DNA from: an uncultured Hyphomicrobiales bacterium
GTDB taxonomy: Bacteria > Pseudomonadota > Alphaproteobacteria > Rhizobiales > Beijerinckiaceae
NCBI GenBank assembly: GCA_903884435.1
Contig: CAISEY010000156.1
Location: 1-46,400 of the forward strand
Length of the DNA stretch: 46,400 bases
Reading direction: 5' to 3'
The notes beneath the pieces are model-generated. The model saw nothing but the letters and a program-made list of their open reading frames with translations. It ran no database searches and was not told the origin of the DNA. Positions 32,898 to 41,426 of this stretch are shown here, piece after piece. Numbering within the stretch: position 1 is the first letter of the stretch; each line of letters opens with the position of its first letter. The position numbers and the translations under genes were made by a program.

Positions 32898-34403
32898 TCA
32901 GGAGAAGAGAAGCGACTTGATGACGACGGGCACGACGCCCGGCGGGGTGATGAGTTCGCCGACATCGACGAAATCGAGTTCCTGCAACTGCACGCCGTCG
33001 ATGGAGACGAGTTCGCCCGGCAGGTCGAATTCGCGCTTGAGAAGATTGCCCATGGTCTTGCCGACGTCGCCGTCGATCATCAGCAGCAGCGGCGCGTGGC
33101 GCTTTCCGCCGGGCGCGCAGGCCTCGAGAATTCCCTTCGCGCAGGCTGCGAGGCGCGAATATTCCGGATCGCCCGCCCAGGAGAAAGACACCGCCATGCG
33201 GCCGCCGGGCTCGATGTCGAGCTGTTCGAATTTCTGCGTGATCGCCTTCGCGATGGCGCCGGAATCAATTTCGCCAGAGAGGTCGAGGCCGATTGGCACG
33301 ACGGGCACGTTGTGGACGGGCAGCACGTCGGGCGACGACAGATAGATCGTCTTGCCGCTCACCTGAACCGTGAATTGCGAGGCGCCGATGACTGTGGCGC
33401 GGATGCGGCTGCCGGGATCGACGACGGGCAGCTTGCTGCGCGCCTTGAGACCGTTGCGGACCTCCATGGCCAGCATGCGCGCGATGTCGCCGAATTCCTT
33501 CGATTCCGTCTCGAAAATATATTCGGAGACGCCGCCGGAGAAGGTCAGCGCGTCCGGCGCGAACGACCGGTCGAGCGGCTCGGTCAGTTCGAGTTCGCGG
33601 CCGAGCGCGTCGGTCGCGCCGCCCATGATCTGGTCGACCGCGAGCACGGCGAGGCGGGAGGCGATCTTCTGGCGCACGGCGGGATCGGCGAGGGTTTTCG
33701 CGTCGGTCTCGAGGCCGAGTTCCCGGGCGACGAGCCAGGCCGACTGGTCGACGCGCGTGTAGGCGCCCTTGTCGTCCGTGGCGACGAGGCGCCCGCCGAC
33801 GGCGAAGGCGGCGACGGACTTGATGACGCCCTTCACGATGAGGGCGAGCTTCGTGGTGCCGCCGCCGATGTCGACGTGGAGCACGGTGTTCTGGCGGTCG
33901 CGCGACAGGGCGACGGCGCCCGAACCATGCGCCGCGAGCGTGCACTCGAGCTTGTGTCCCGCCGTGGCGCAGACGAACTTGCCGGCCTGGTCGGCGAAGA
34001 GTTCGTCGATGGCGCGCGCGTTCTTGCGCTTGATCGCCTCGCCGGTGAGGATGACCGCGCCGGAATCGATGTCCGAACGCTTGACGCCCGCTTCCTTGTA
34101 GGAATCGTGAATGAAATGATCGAGCGCGTGGGCGTCGATGGTGCCGTCGGCGACGAAGGGCGTCAGCATGATCGGCGAGCGCCAGATCACCTCGCGTTTC
34201 GTCACGAGAAAGCGGCTCGACAGGCCCTGCGACTGACGCTGGAGCGTCACTTTCGCGAAGAGCAGATGCGACGTGGACGACCCGATGTCGATGCCGATCG
34301 TGTTGAGTTCGACCGATTCCTGCGACCAGATAAACCTGGCCATCGCCTCCTTGTCGGCCTCCGTCAGGGCGGCGTGTTCATGGTCGAAATCGATGTCGTG
34401 CAT
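32898..34403 (-). CDS. EutA-like reactivating ATPase (ASKHA fold)
   Basis: Protein of 501 residues, close to the EutA length with a longer N-terminus. Phosphate-1 loop GIDIGSSTSHLLF (about 37-49), TGEAIKRKNA (120-129), phosphate-2 loop VDIGGGTTKLAL (177-188) and the adenosine motif FSGGVSEYIF (288-297) are intact. EutA exchanges damaged cobalamin for fresh coenzyme in ethanolamine ammonia-lyase. Here neither EutB/EutC nor any other B12 enzyme is found, so its client is unknown. The start ATG at 34403 follows AGGGGAAGAC; an upstream ATG at 34421 is less well placed. It leads the six-gene stretch down to nadC and has a clear promoter. Confidence 0.86.
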   Translation of the reverse strand: MHDIDFDHEHAALTEADKEAMARFIWSQESVELNTIGIDIGSSTSHLLFAKVTLQRQSQGLSSRFLVTKREVIWRSPIMLTPFVADGTIDAHALDHFIHDSYKEAGVKRSDIDSGAVILTGEAIKRKNARAIDELFADQAGKFVCATAGHKLECTLAAHGSGAVALSRDRQNTVLHVDIGGGTTKLALIVKGVIKSVAAFAVGGRLVATDDKGAYTRVDQSAWLVARELGLETDAKTLADPAVRQKIASRLAVLAVDQIMGGATDALGRELELTEPLDRSFAPDALTFSGGVSEYIFETESKEFGDIARMLAMEVRNGLKARSKLPVVDPGSRIRATVIGASQFTVQVSGKTIYLSSPDVLPVHNVPVVPIGLDLSGEIDSGAIAKAITQKFEQLDIEPGGRMAVSFSWAGDPEYSRLAACAKGILEACAPGGKRHAPLLLMIDGDVGKTMGNLLKREFDLPGELVSIDGVQLQELDFVDVGELITPPGVVPVVIKSLLFS

Positions 34404-34454
34404 GTCTTCCCCTGGCGCCAAGCGCGCCTCCTTTTGATTAGCTCTCTAAGACGT

Positions 34455-34483
34455 TCTCTAGCGAGGCGGCGGGCGGTTGTCCA
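34455..34483 (-). promoter_or_regulatory. Candidate promoter of the EutA-like/bicupin operon
   Basis: Minus strand TGGACA (34478-34483), 17-base spacer, TAGAGA (34455-34460), about 52 bases before the start at 34403. A second -10-like TTAGAG lies further on. The class II aldolase stop is just upstream. Confidence 0.5.
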
Positions 34484-34503
34484 CCCGCGCCCCGCGGGCG
34501 GCT

Positions 34504-35250
34504 TCAGATGTCCCAGTCCCGCGCGACGACGCCCTTCGTCTTGGCGCCCTCGATGTAATAGCGCCAAAGCTTGTTCACGTGGCGGCCGCGTTTGAAGTAG
34601 AGCTCGAAGGAGGCCATGTCGGCGTCCGTCAGGGGCGCGACCTTGCCGATGGCGGCGGCGTTGTACATGGCCATGGCGTTCTCGACGAAGTGGATGGAAT
34701 CGTTGAGCACGGCCTCGACGCTTTCGGCGGTGATGACCTGACCGTGGGCGCGGATTTGAAGCGCGTGATGATCGCCGAGCGTCCTGACGACGGCCTGGCC
34801 CAGGTCCGCGTTGGCGACGTGGGCGGGATCGGCGTGGACGGGGAGTCCGCTCGTCCAGCGCACCGCGTGGTTCTTGACGACGCGCAGGGGAACGCCCTCC
34901 ACCAGCGTGAAGGAATTGGTCTGGTCGTGGTGGAAGTGCGCGACGGAGTTGACGTCCTTGCGCGAGCGCAGGATTTCGCCGTGCAGGGAGACTTCCGCCG
35001 GGGCCTTTTCGCCGGCCGGTCCCTCGAGAATGTTGCCGTCGTAGTCGCACACGAGCAGATGCTCGGGGCGCAGGCCATTGCGCGGCTGGTCGATGGTCTG
35101 GATCAGGAAGGCGTCGCGGCCAGGCAGGCGCGCGCTGACGTGGCCGCTGTAGTTCATGATCTTCTCGTCGACGAGAATCGCCGTGCAGGCGGCGACTTTC
35201 ATGCGCAATTGCAATTCGCTGTTGTGAGACTGGGGCGACGGCTGGTTCAT
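34504..35250 (-). CDS. Class II aldolase/adducin-family protein, second copy
   Basis: Protein of 248 residues with metal ligands in VAHFHHD (H-x-H) and IRAHGQ, and the acidic residue in APAEVSLHGEI. The N-terminal half has NYSGHVSARLPGRDAF and IQTIDQPRNGLRPEHLL. It is not a close copy of the gene at 4409: the metal site is FHHD rather than IHPP and the C-terminal part (YFKRGRHVNKLWRYYIEG) differs. An aldolase, epimerase or decarboxylase acting on a hydroxylated acid is possible. It is read toward the EutA-like gene but that has its own promoter in the 100-base gap. Confidence 0.85.
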   Translation of the reverse strand: MNQPSPQSHNSELQLRMKVAACTAILVDEKIMNYSGHVSARLPGRDAFLIQTIDQPRNGLRPEHLLVCDYDGNILEGPAGEKAPAEVSLHGEILRSRKDVNSVAHFHHDQTNSFTLVEGVPLRVVKNHAVRWTSGLPVHADPAHVANADLGQAVVRTLGDHHALQIRAHGQVITAESVEAVLNDSIHFVENAMAMYNAAAIGKVAPLTDADMASFELYFKRGRHVNKLWRYYIEGAKTKGVVARDWDI

Positions 35251-35298
35251 GAATTCCTCCCGGAAATGGACTGGCGGGAGCCTCCCGCGATCGGCGCG

Positions 35299-35327
35299 AC
35301 CATTGCGATTTCGCCCGGGTTTGTCCA
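35299..35327 (-). promoter_or_regulatory. Possible promoter of the second class II aldolase gene
   Basis: Minus strand TGGACA (35322-35327), 17-base spacer, AATGGT (35299-35304). The -35 box matches that of the EutA operon but the -10 box is poor. A GCGGGAG/CTCCCGC stem follows in the leader. Confidence 0.28.
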
Positions 35328-35349
35328 GTCCGCCCGCGCGGCGAACCTC

Positions 35350-35379
35350 TTGCCAGCGTTCGCTCGCGGGGCCTAAGGT
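35350..35379 (+). promoter_or_regulatory. Candidate promoter of the DUF6644 gene pair
   Basis: TTGCCA (35350-35355), 18-base spacer, TAAGGT (35374-35379), about 90 bases before the ATG at 35470, in the divergent gap 35251-35469. Confidence 0.38.
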
Positions 35380-35469
35380 GCGTCAACGACAAGTTCCGGC
35401 CCCGAGCCGCGGACCGAAAACATCAGGCCCGTCTTCGCGCGCGGCGGATGGCGCGGGGGAGGGTGATCG

Positions 35470-35946
35470 ATGCTCAAGCCATTCTGGATCTGGCTCGACC
35501 ATTTTTGCGAAAACCTCGAGGCGACGCCGCTCAGCCAGGCCATCCAGACGATTGTCTGGGTCATTCCCACCGTGCAGATCATTCACATCGTGGGCATCGC
35601 CGCCGTGATGGGCTCCGCCTTCATGCTCAACGCGCGGGTCGCCGGGCTCGTCGATCGGGACGAGGACGCGGGGAGCGTGGCGCGGCGCTTTTTGCCGGTC
35701 ATCTGGTGGACCCTTCCGGTTCTGCTCGCGACCGGGGCGGTGATGATCATCGGCGAACCCGGACGCGCCCTCAAGAATCCGGTGTTTCACGCGAAGGTCG
35801 CGTTGATCCTCGTCGCCATGGCGCATCTGTGGTTTTGCCAGCGGCGTCTGCTGGCGGGGACCGCGAACGCAGCGGCCGTCGTGCTCCCTTCCATCGTCCT
35901 GTGGCTCGGCATCGTCTTTTGCGGTCGCTGGATCGCCTATTTCTGA
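35470..35946 (+). CDS. DUF6644-like membrane protein
   Basis: Protein of 158 residues with four hydrophobic segments. The first reads VQIIHIVGIAAVMGSAF with a His in the membrane part; the third reads FHAKVALILVAMAHLWF with another His. The following gene has a related layout. DUF6644 proteins have no known function. GAGGGTGATCG ahead of the start gives the ribosome site. The gene pair precedes an MFS transporter gene that starts 110 bases later, so shared function is possible but not shown. Confidence 0.72.
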   Translation: MLKPFWIWLDHFCENLEATPLSQAIQTIVWVIPTVQIIHIVGIAAVMGSAFMLNARVAGLVDRDEDAGSVARRFLPVIWWTLPVLLATGAVMIIGEPGRALKNPVFHAKVALILVAMAHLWFCQRRLLAGTANAAAVVLPSIVLWLGIVFCGRWIAYF

Positions 35947-35985
35947 CCGCGCTCTTCCCTCCACCCGTTCGCGAGGACCCGAAAC

Positions 35986-36480
35986 ATGTGGCTCGACGCC
36001 CTGCTGCAATCCCTGCAGGACACTTCCTTCGCGACGGAAATCCGCGAAAACGAAAATCTGTTTCCCTGGATCGAGTCGTTTCACGTCCTCGCGATCACGC
36101 TCGTCGTCGGCACGATTTCCATCGTCGATTTGAGGCTGATCGGCGTCGCCTCGATGGATCGCGCCGCCGGCGCTCTCGTGCGGAGCGTGGTGAAGATCAC
36201 CTGGGGCGCTTTCGCGGTCGCCGCGCTCACGGGCGGGTTGCTCTTCTCGGCGAACGCATCGACCTACGGCCACAACTTTTTCTTCCGCGGCAAGCTCGTT
36301 CTGCTGGCGCTCGCGGGACTCAACATGGCTTTTTTTCACCTCTTTTCAGCGGCGGATCTCGACACGTGGGGCGCGGGCGCGACGCCGCCGTTTCGCGCGC
36401 GGCTCGCCGGGGCGTTGTCGCTGACGCTCTGGATTTGCGTCATCGGCTTCGGGCGATGGGTTGGCTTTACCTTGAAGTAG
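35986..36480 (+). CDS. DUF6644-family membrane protein
   Basis: Protein of 164 residues, four hydrophobic segments. The first reads FPWIESFHVLAITLVVGTISIVDLRLIG, a pattern I recall from DUF6644. The third ends LAGLNMAFFHLFSA. Histidines in these two helices align with those of the preceding protein, which suggests a bound cofactor such as haem b shared in the family. It starts 39 bases after the first. Its role is unknown; related membrane proteins sit near energy or redox genes, but that is inference. Confidence 0.75.
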   Translation: MWLDALLQSLQDTSFATEIRENENLFPWIESFHVLAITLVVGTISIVDLRLIGVASMDRAAGALVRSVVKITWGAFAVAALTGGLLFSANASTYGHNFFFRGKLVLLALAGLNMAFFHLFSAADLDTWGAGATPPFRARLAGALSLTLWICVIGFGRWVGFTLK

Positions 36481-36590
36481 CGGCGTCGCCGGCCCGGAGC
36501 GCCGTCTCCGCGAAGGCCGGGCGGAGCCTTTCGCGCCCCGATGGCGACGCCGCGCTTGCGGAGGCGCGCGGCAGGCTGCAAAAGCTCTGC

Positions 36591-37799
36591 ATGGCGTCTC
36601 GTCCTCCGTTTTTCGAACCGCTCCGGCAGGAGCGCCGGCTGCTGCCGCTTCTCGTGATGATCTGTTTCATCATGAGCGGCAGCGGCATCGTTTCGCCGAT
36701 CCTGTCGATCTACGCGCAAACCTTCGGCGTCGCCGCGACGCTGGTCGGCACGCTCGTCACCATGTTCGGGGTCGGGCGGCTCGTCGCCAATTTTCCCGCC
36801 GGCATCCTTTCGCAGCGCGTCGGCCGCAGGCCGCTGCTGATCGTCGGCCCGCTGATCGTGGCCGCCGCCTCGCTCGGCGCGGCGCTCGCCACGGGGTTCG
36901 TCTGGCTCGTCGTCTGGCGGTTCTTCCAGGGGCTTGGCTCGGGCATTTACATCACCGCGTCCATGGCCGCGATGGCCGACATTTCACCGCCCGGCCGGCG
37001 CGCGGGCAACATGGCGCTCTACCAGACCGCGCTGCAAATCGGGGCGACCATCGGACCGGGCATCGGCGGATACGTCGCGCAATGGTTCGGCTACGCGGCG
37101 CCATTCTGGGTTTACATGTGCGTCGGACTCGTCGCCGCGGCGACGGCGATCTTTTCCTTCGACGACACGCTCAACGTGGCCGAGGCGCGCAAGCCGCTGC
37201 CCTCGTCGGTGCGCCGCGTCGGGATGATGACGGAAGCCTTCACCGTCGTCTGCGTTCTCACGCTGGCGATTTTCTTCACGCGCGTCGTGACCCTGTTCCA
37301 GCTCATCCCGCTGCTGGGCGCGGAAACCTTCGGCCTCGACGTGGGCACGATCGGCCTCGCGCTGACGGTCTGCGCCTTCACCAATCTGTTCGGCTTGCCG
37401 GTGACGACGCCGCTGATCGAGAAATTCGGCGCGCGCGCCGTCGTCATCGGCACGTCGCTGGCGACGGCGATCTCGATGGCCATGCTCTGGTTCGATTCCA
37501 GCGTGATCTGGTTCTGGTCGTCCGTCGCCATCATGGGCGTCGCCATGGGAATCAGCTATCCCGCGATCTCCTCTTACGTGATTGGCTGCCTGCCGCGCGA
37601 GCGTTACGGACCGGGCATGGGGATGCAACGCACCTTTGGCGACGTGGGCTTCGTGTTCGGCCCCGTCATCGCCGGCGCCCTCGACGATGTCGCCGGTCCC
37701 GGCCACACGGCCGTGATTGTCCTCAATGTCGGATTTCTCGTCGCCTGCACGCTGCTGTTCGCGGTCGGCAGCCGGGGGAAGCTGGCGTTCGGCGACTGA
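36591..37799 (+). CDS. MFS transporter
   Basis: Integral membrane transporter of 402 residues, about 12 helices in two halves. The loop between helices 2 and 3 reads GVGRLVANFPAGILSQRVGRRPLL, the DHA/antiporter family signature region. Helices 4-5 have GSGIYITASMAAMADISPPGRRAG and MALYQTALQIGATIGPGIGGY, as in drug-proton antiporters. It may export or import an organic acid. The start has no strong ribosome site and may be set at another codon nearby. Its stop is three bases from the stop of a gene on the opposite strand. Confidence 0.87.
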   Translation: MASRPPFFEPLRQERRLLPLLVMICFIMSGSGIVSPILSIYAQTFGVAATLVGTLVTMFGVGRLVANFPAGILSQRVGRRPLLIVGPLIVAAASLGAALATGFVWLVVWRFFQGLGSGIYITASMAAMADISPPGRRAGNMALYQTALQIGATIGPGIGGYVAQWFGYAAPFWVYMCVGLVAAATAIFSFDDTLNVAEARKPLPSSVRRVGMMTEAFTVVCVLTLAIFFTRVVTLFQLIPLLGAETFGLDVGTIGLALTVCAFTNLFGLPVTTPLIEKFGARAVVIGTSLATAISMAMLWFDSSVIWFWSSVAIMGVAMGISYPAISSYVIGCLPRERYGPGMGMQRTFGDVGFVFGPVIAGALDDVAGPGHTAVIVLNVGFLVACTLLFAVGSRGKLAFGD

Positions 37800-37802
37800 G
37801 CC

Positions 37803-38660
37803 TCACCGCTTCGGCGTCCGGCTGGCCACGAGCCCGGTCATCCAGCGGAATCCGTCGGCGACCCACTTGCCATCGACGTAATGGTCCTCTGGATGCAGGC
37901 ACAGCACCGCTTCCTCGTGGCTGGAGCAGCTTTTCGCCGACCAGGTCCGGCACGTCATGGTTCCCGTCGTTTCCGTGCGGTCCGGCTCCTCCGGGCAGCC
38001 GTTTCGCGCCCGCAGGCGGCGGAAGCTCTCGAGCACGTCGCCCTGTTTGTAGAGGCCGCCGCGCAGCGAGCGGCCCTTCATGGGCACGGTGCCGTCCGCG
38101 AGGCCATGGACATGGCGCAGCGACACCGGGCCGGACGGGCACGTTTCCGGCATGGGCTCCCAATAGGCGCCGGCGACCGGGGCGAAAGCCGTGAAGCGCG
38201 CGCCCATCTGGCAGGCGAGATACCAGGTCATCGAGCCGCCAACGGAAAAGCCGCTGGCAAGAACCTTGCTTTTGTCGACGGGAAAGCGCCTCTCGACATC
38301 GTCGAGCACGGCGGACACATAGGCGAAATCGTCGCGCGGCGCCGACGCCTTGCCCGGAAAGGACCAGTTCTTGTTCGCGCCGTCGGCGGCCACCAGAAGC
38401 GCGCCGCTCTCCGCCGCCGCCGTGATGTCGTCGCGGCTCATCGTGTCGGCGGCCGTGGAAAAGGCGCCGTGAAAAAACACGATCACGGGCAGGGGGCTCC
38501 CGCCGTCCCAACCCTTCGGGGCGCGAACGAGATAGGAGCCGTTGGCGACCTCGCAGGGGGACACGTCGTCGCAGGCGAGCGCCGGCGCGCAAGGCGTCAT
38601 GGCGAGGAACGCGGCGACACATCGTGCGTTTGTCACAAACTGGTGTCTGGCGCGTGACAT
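37803..38660 (-). CDS. Secreted esterase, PHB-depolymerase/LpqC family
   Basis: Protein of 285 residues with a signal-like N-terminus ending APALAC. The catalytic Ser139 is in GFSVGG (137-142), Asp189 in HGLADGTVP and His260 in HPEDHYVDG; the oxyanion region is VFFHGAF. Such enzymes split polyhydroxyalkanoate oligomers, feruloyl or acetyl esters outside the cytoplasm. Many cysteines (CPEEP, TCRTW, SCSSHE, CLHPE) suggest disulfides in the export environment. It is monocistronic. The closest function, feruloyl esterase or PHB depolymerase, cannot be settled by reading. Confidence 0.85.
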   Translation of the reverse strand: MSRARHQFVTNARCVAAFLAMTPCAPALACDDVSPCEVANGSYLVRAPKGWDGGSPLPVIVFFHGAFSTAADTMSRDDITAAAESGALLVAADGANKNWSFPGKASAPRDDFAYVSAVLDDVERRFPVDKSKVLASGFSVGGSMTWYLACQMGARFTAFAPVAGAYWEPMPETCPSGPVSLRHVHGLADGTVPMKGRSLRGGLYKQGDVLESFRRLRARNGCPEEPDRTETTGTMTCRTWSAKSCSSHEEAVLCLHPEDHYVDGKWVADGFRWMTGLVASRTPKR

Positions 38661-38832
38661 GGAATTGATTCATCCGCGGGAGCGAGCGATGGCAGTTTAC
38701 ACGCCCGGGCCGGACGTCGGGGGGATTGTTTCGCCGCCCTCACAGAAAAGTGTTCGGTGGTGAAAATAATTTCAGCGCGTCGCGACGCTGTTCATCCTAC
38801 ATTCAGAATTGTCTCAAACCGGGTCATTCGGC

Positions 38833-40180
38833 ATGGCGAGCTCCCTTCAACCCCGTCTTTCCACCGGAAGCACGGAAGCCGCCGCCGCCGTCGAACGGGC
38901 GGTCGCCCTGTTCGCCGCTCACAAGCCGGGCGTGGCCGACGCCGTCCTCGACGCGCTCGACGCGGATCCGGTTTGTCTTGCCGCCCTCGCGCTCGATGGT
39001 TTCATCCAGATCCTGCTGGCCCGGCGCGAGACCCGCGAGGCGGCGCGCGTCCGGCACGCTGAAATTCTCCGGGCCCTCGAACGTGTTTCGCCCACCGGTT
39101 CCGAACGCGCGCAAATCGAGGCGCTGGGCCAGGCAATCGACGACAGCCTGCTCGGGGCGGCGGCGCGACTCGAGCTCCGGCTTGAAACAGACCCCCGTGA
39201 TTTTCTTTGCCTGAAGCTGGCGCACGCCCTGCGCTTTCTCGCGGGCGACGAGCGCGGCATGCTCGCCGCGACGGCTCGCGTTCTGCCCGCCTGGTCCGCC
39301 GAAACGCCCGGATTTGGCTATGTTCTGGGCTGCCACGCCTTCGGATTGGGCGAGGCGGGCCAGCTCGCGGAGGCGGAGGCCGCCGGTCGCCAGGCGCTGG
39401 AACACGCGCCCGACGACGCTTGGGGCCTGCACGCCGTCGCGCATGTTCACGAGACGCGCGGATTGATCCAGACCGGCGTCAAATGGCTCGAGGAGACGCG
39501 CCCGGTCTGGCGGAATTGCAATAATTTCGGGTGGCACATGGCCTGGCATCTGGCGCTGCTGCACGTCGAGCGCGGCGCCGCCGCCGAAGCGCTGGCGATT
39601 TACGACGCCGACGTGCGCCCGTCCTCCACCGAGGATTTCCGCGACATCGCCAACGCCACGTCGATGCTCTGGCGGCTCCGCCCAGCAGGGCGTCGACGTC
39701 GCCTCGCGCTGGGACGAGTTGCACGCCGTCGCGCGACGGCGGCTCGACGACACGACTCTGGTGTTCGCCAGTCTGCATCACCTTCTGACGTGTCTGGCCT
39801 GCGACGACGCCGGGGGAGCCGCGCGAATCGCCCTCGCGCTGGAACGTCTGGAGGAGACGGGACGCGGCGATCAGGCGGAGGTCGCCGCGACGGTCGGCGC
39901 GCCGCTGGCGCGGGCCCTGTGTTCGCGCGACGCGGCCGCCATCGCCCGCCTCGACATGGCGAGCCTCGCGCGGAACCTCCCGCGCATCGGAGGCAGCAAC
40001 GCTCAACGCGACGTGTTTCTGCGCACGCTGGCGCTCATCGCGGCGCGGGGCGCCGACGGAGCTGCGCTTGGCCTCGTGCTCGGAGCGCGGCACGGCCAGC
40101 GCGCGCCGGACTGGATCGCGCGAACGACAACCTCCATACAGGCCGCTCGCGCGGTCGCCCCGCGAATGCACGTCGCCTGA
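38833..40180 (+). pseudogene. TPR protein (TTC38-like) interrupted by a one-base frameshift
   Basis: Two parts of one gene. Codons from 38833 give helical repeats such as GDERGMLAATARVLPAW and DAWGLHAVAHVHETRG, typical of the TTC38-like tetratricopeptide family, up to NATSMLWRL near 39678. There the frame becomes Arg-rich nonsense. One base on, the next frame reads QQGVDVASRWDEL and RLDDTTLVFASLHHLL, the natural continuation, ending at 40180. One extra base close to 39679 (in ctccgccc) explains it. It may be a sequencing error, a true pseudogene or a rare shift. TTC38-like proteins have no firmly known role in bacteria. Confidence 0.8.
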
Positions 40181-40196
40181 CCCCCGGCCCGGACCC

Positions 40197-41423
40197 ATGA
40201 CGCAGCCAGCAACAGTTTCATCCGCCAGACCGCCGGCCGGCGCGAAATCGCGCGATCCGCGCCTCGATTTCTTTCGCGGCCTTGGCATGTTCATCATCCT
40301 GATCGCGCATATTCCCTGGAACACCTGGGCGGACTGGATTCCCGCGCGGTTCGGCTTCAGCGACGCGGCCGATCTTTTCGTGTTTTGCTCCGGCATGGCG
40401 TCGGCGCTGGCGTTTGGCGGCGTGTTCACGCATTTTGGCTGGTTCAACGGCGCGGCGCGCATCGTTCATCGCGTGTGGCAAGTCTACTGGGCGCACGTCG
40501 GCTGCTTTCTCGTCACGATCGCGATGTATGTGACGGTGGATTCCTGGCTTGGCGAAAACCGCTACATCGACGCGGATTCTCCGCTGAACTACCTGTTCAC
40601 CGATCCCAGGCACGCGCTGACCGAATTTTTGACGCTGCGGTGGGCTCCGAACTATTTCGACATTCTGCCGATGTATATCGCGATCCTCGCGATGATCCCC
40701 GCGGTGATGGCGCTGGCGCGCGTTCACCCCGCGCTCGTCGCGCTGTTTGTCGCGGGCCTGTGGTCCGGCGCGAATTTTCTCGGCTGGACGATCACCGGCG
40801 ACCGCGTTGGCAACTGGGGATGGTTCTTCAATCCCTTCGCCTGGCAAGTGGTGTTCTTCACCGGCTTCGCCTTCGCGCGGGGCTGGCTGCCGGCGCCGCC
40901 GCGCGACAGGCGCGTGCTCTGGGCGGCGATCGTTTTTTGCCTGATCTGCGCGCCTTTCTCCTGCCAGTACGGGTTTGCCTGTTACGCCGGCTGGGGCTAC
41001 GCGCCCTCGCTGGGCGAAACGCACGACTGGCTGCAACCCGCCATCGACAAGACCTATTATGGCCCCCTGCGCTATCTGCATTTCCTCGCGACGGCCTATA
41101 TCGCCTACGTCGCGGCTGGCGTGCGGGGGGCCAACCTGACCGGCCCCGTCGTCGATCTGATGCGGCGGGTAGGCCAGCAGACGCTCGCGGTGTTTCTCGT
41201 GGGCATTGTCGCGGCGCAGGCGCTCGGCATGATTCTCGACGCGACCGGGCGGACGTTCTGGACGACCGCGGCCGCCAATCTCGCGGGCTGCGGCCTGCTC
41301 GTCGCCACGGCGGCAGCGGTCGCGTGGATCAAGTCGCCGCCGTGGCGCAAGAAGGCGCCCGTCAAGGCCGCGCCGGTCGCGATTCCGGCGGAGTTCGTCC
41401 CCGAAACGCCGCGGACGGCCTGA
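40197..41423 (+). CDS. opgC: OpgC-family membrane acyltransferase
   Basis: Protein of 408 residues with about ten hydrophobic helices. The start reads RDPRLDFFRGLGMFIILIAHIPWNTWADWIP and then RFGFSDAADLFVFCSG, the highly conserved OpgC beginning. OpgC adds succinyl groups to periplasmic osmoregulated glucans. The ATG at 40197 directly precedes this region; the longer open frame upstream overlaps the TPR gene and is not used. The C-terminal KSPPWRKKAPVKAAPVA tail is cytoplasmic-type. No opgG or opgH is near. Confidence 0.9.
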   Translation: MTQPATVSSARPPAGAKSRDPRLDFFRGLGMFIILIAHIPWNTWADWIPARFGFSDAADLFVFCSGMASALAFGGVFTHFGWFNGAARIVHRVWQVYWAHVGCFLVTIAMYVTVDSWLGENRYIDADSPLNYLFTDPRHALTEFLTLRWAPNYFDILPMYIAILAMIPAVMALARVHPALVALFVAGLWSGANFLGWTITGDRVGNWGWFFNPFAWQVVFFTGFAFARGWLPAPPRDRRVLWAAIVFCLICAPFSCQYGFACYAGWGYAPSLGETHDWLQPAIDKTYYGPLRYLHFLATAYIAYVAAGVRGANLTGPVVDLMRRVGQQTLAVFLVGIVAAQALGMILDATGRTFWTTAAANLAGCGLLVATAAAVAWIKSPPWRKKAPVKAAPVAIPAEFVPETPRTA

Positions 41424-41426
41424 CGC

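Noticed and set aside
39679-39690. Programmed frameshifting in the TPR gene
   Set aside because: No slippery heptamer or downstream pseudoknot is apparent near the shift, and a single extra C explains it more simply.
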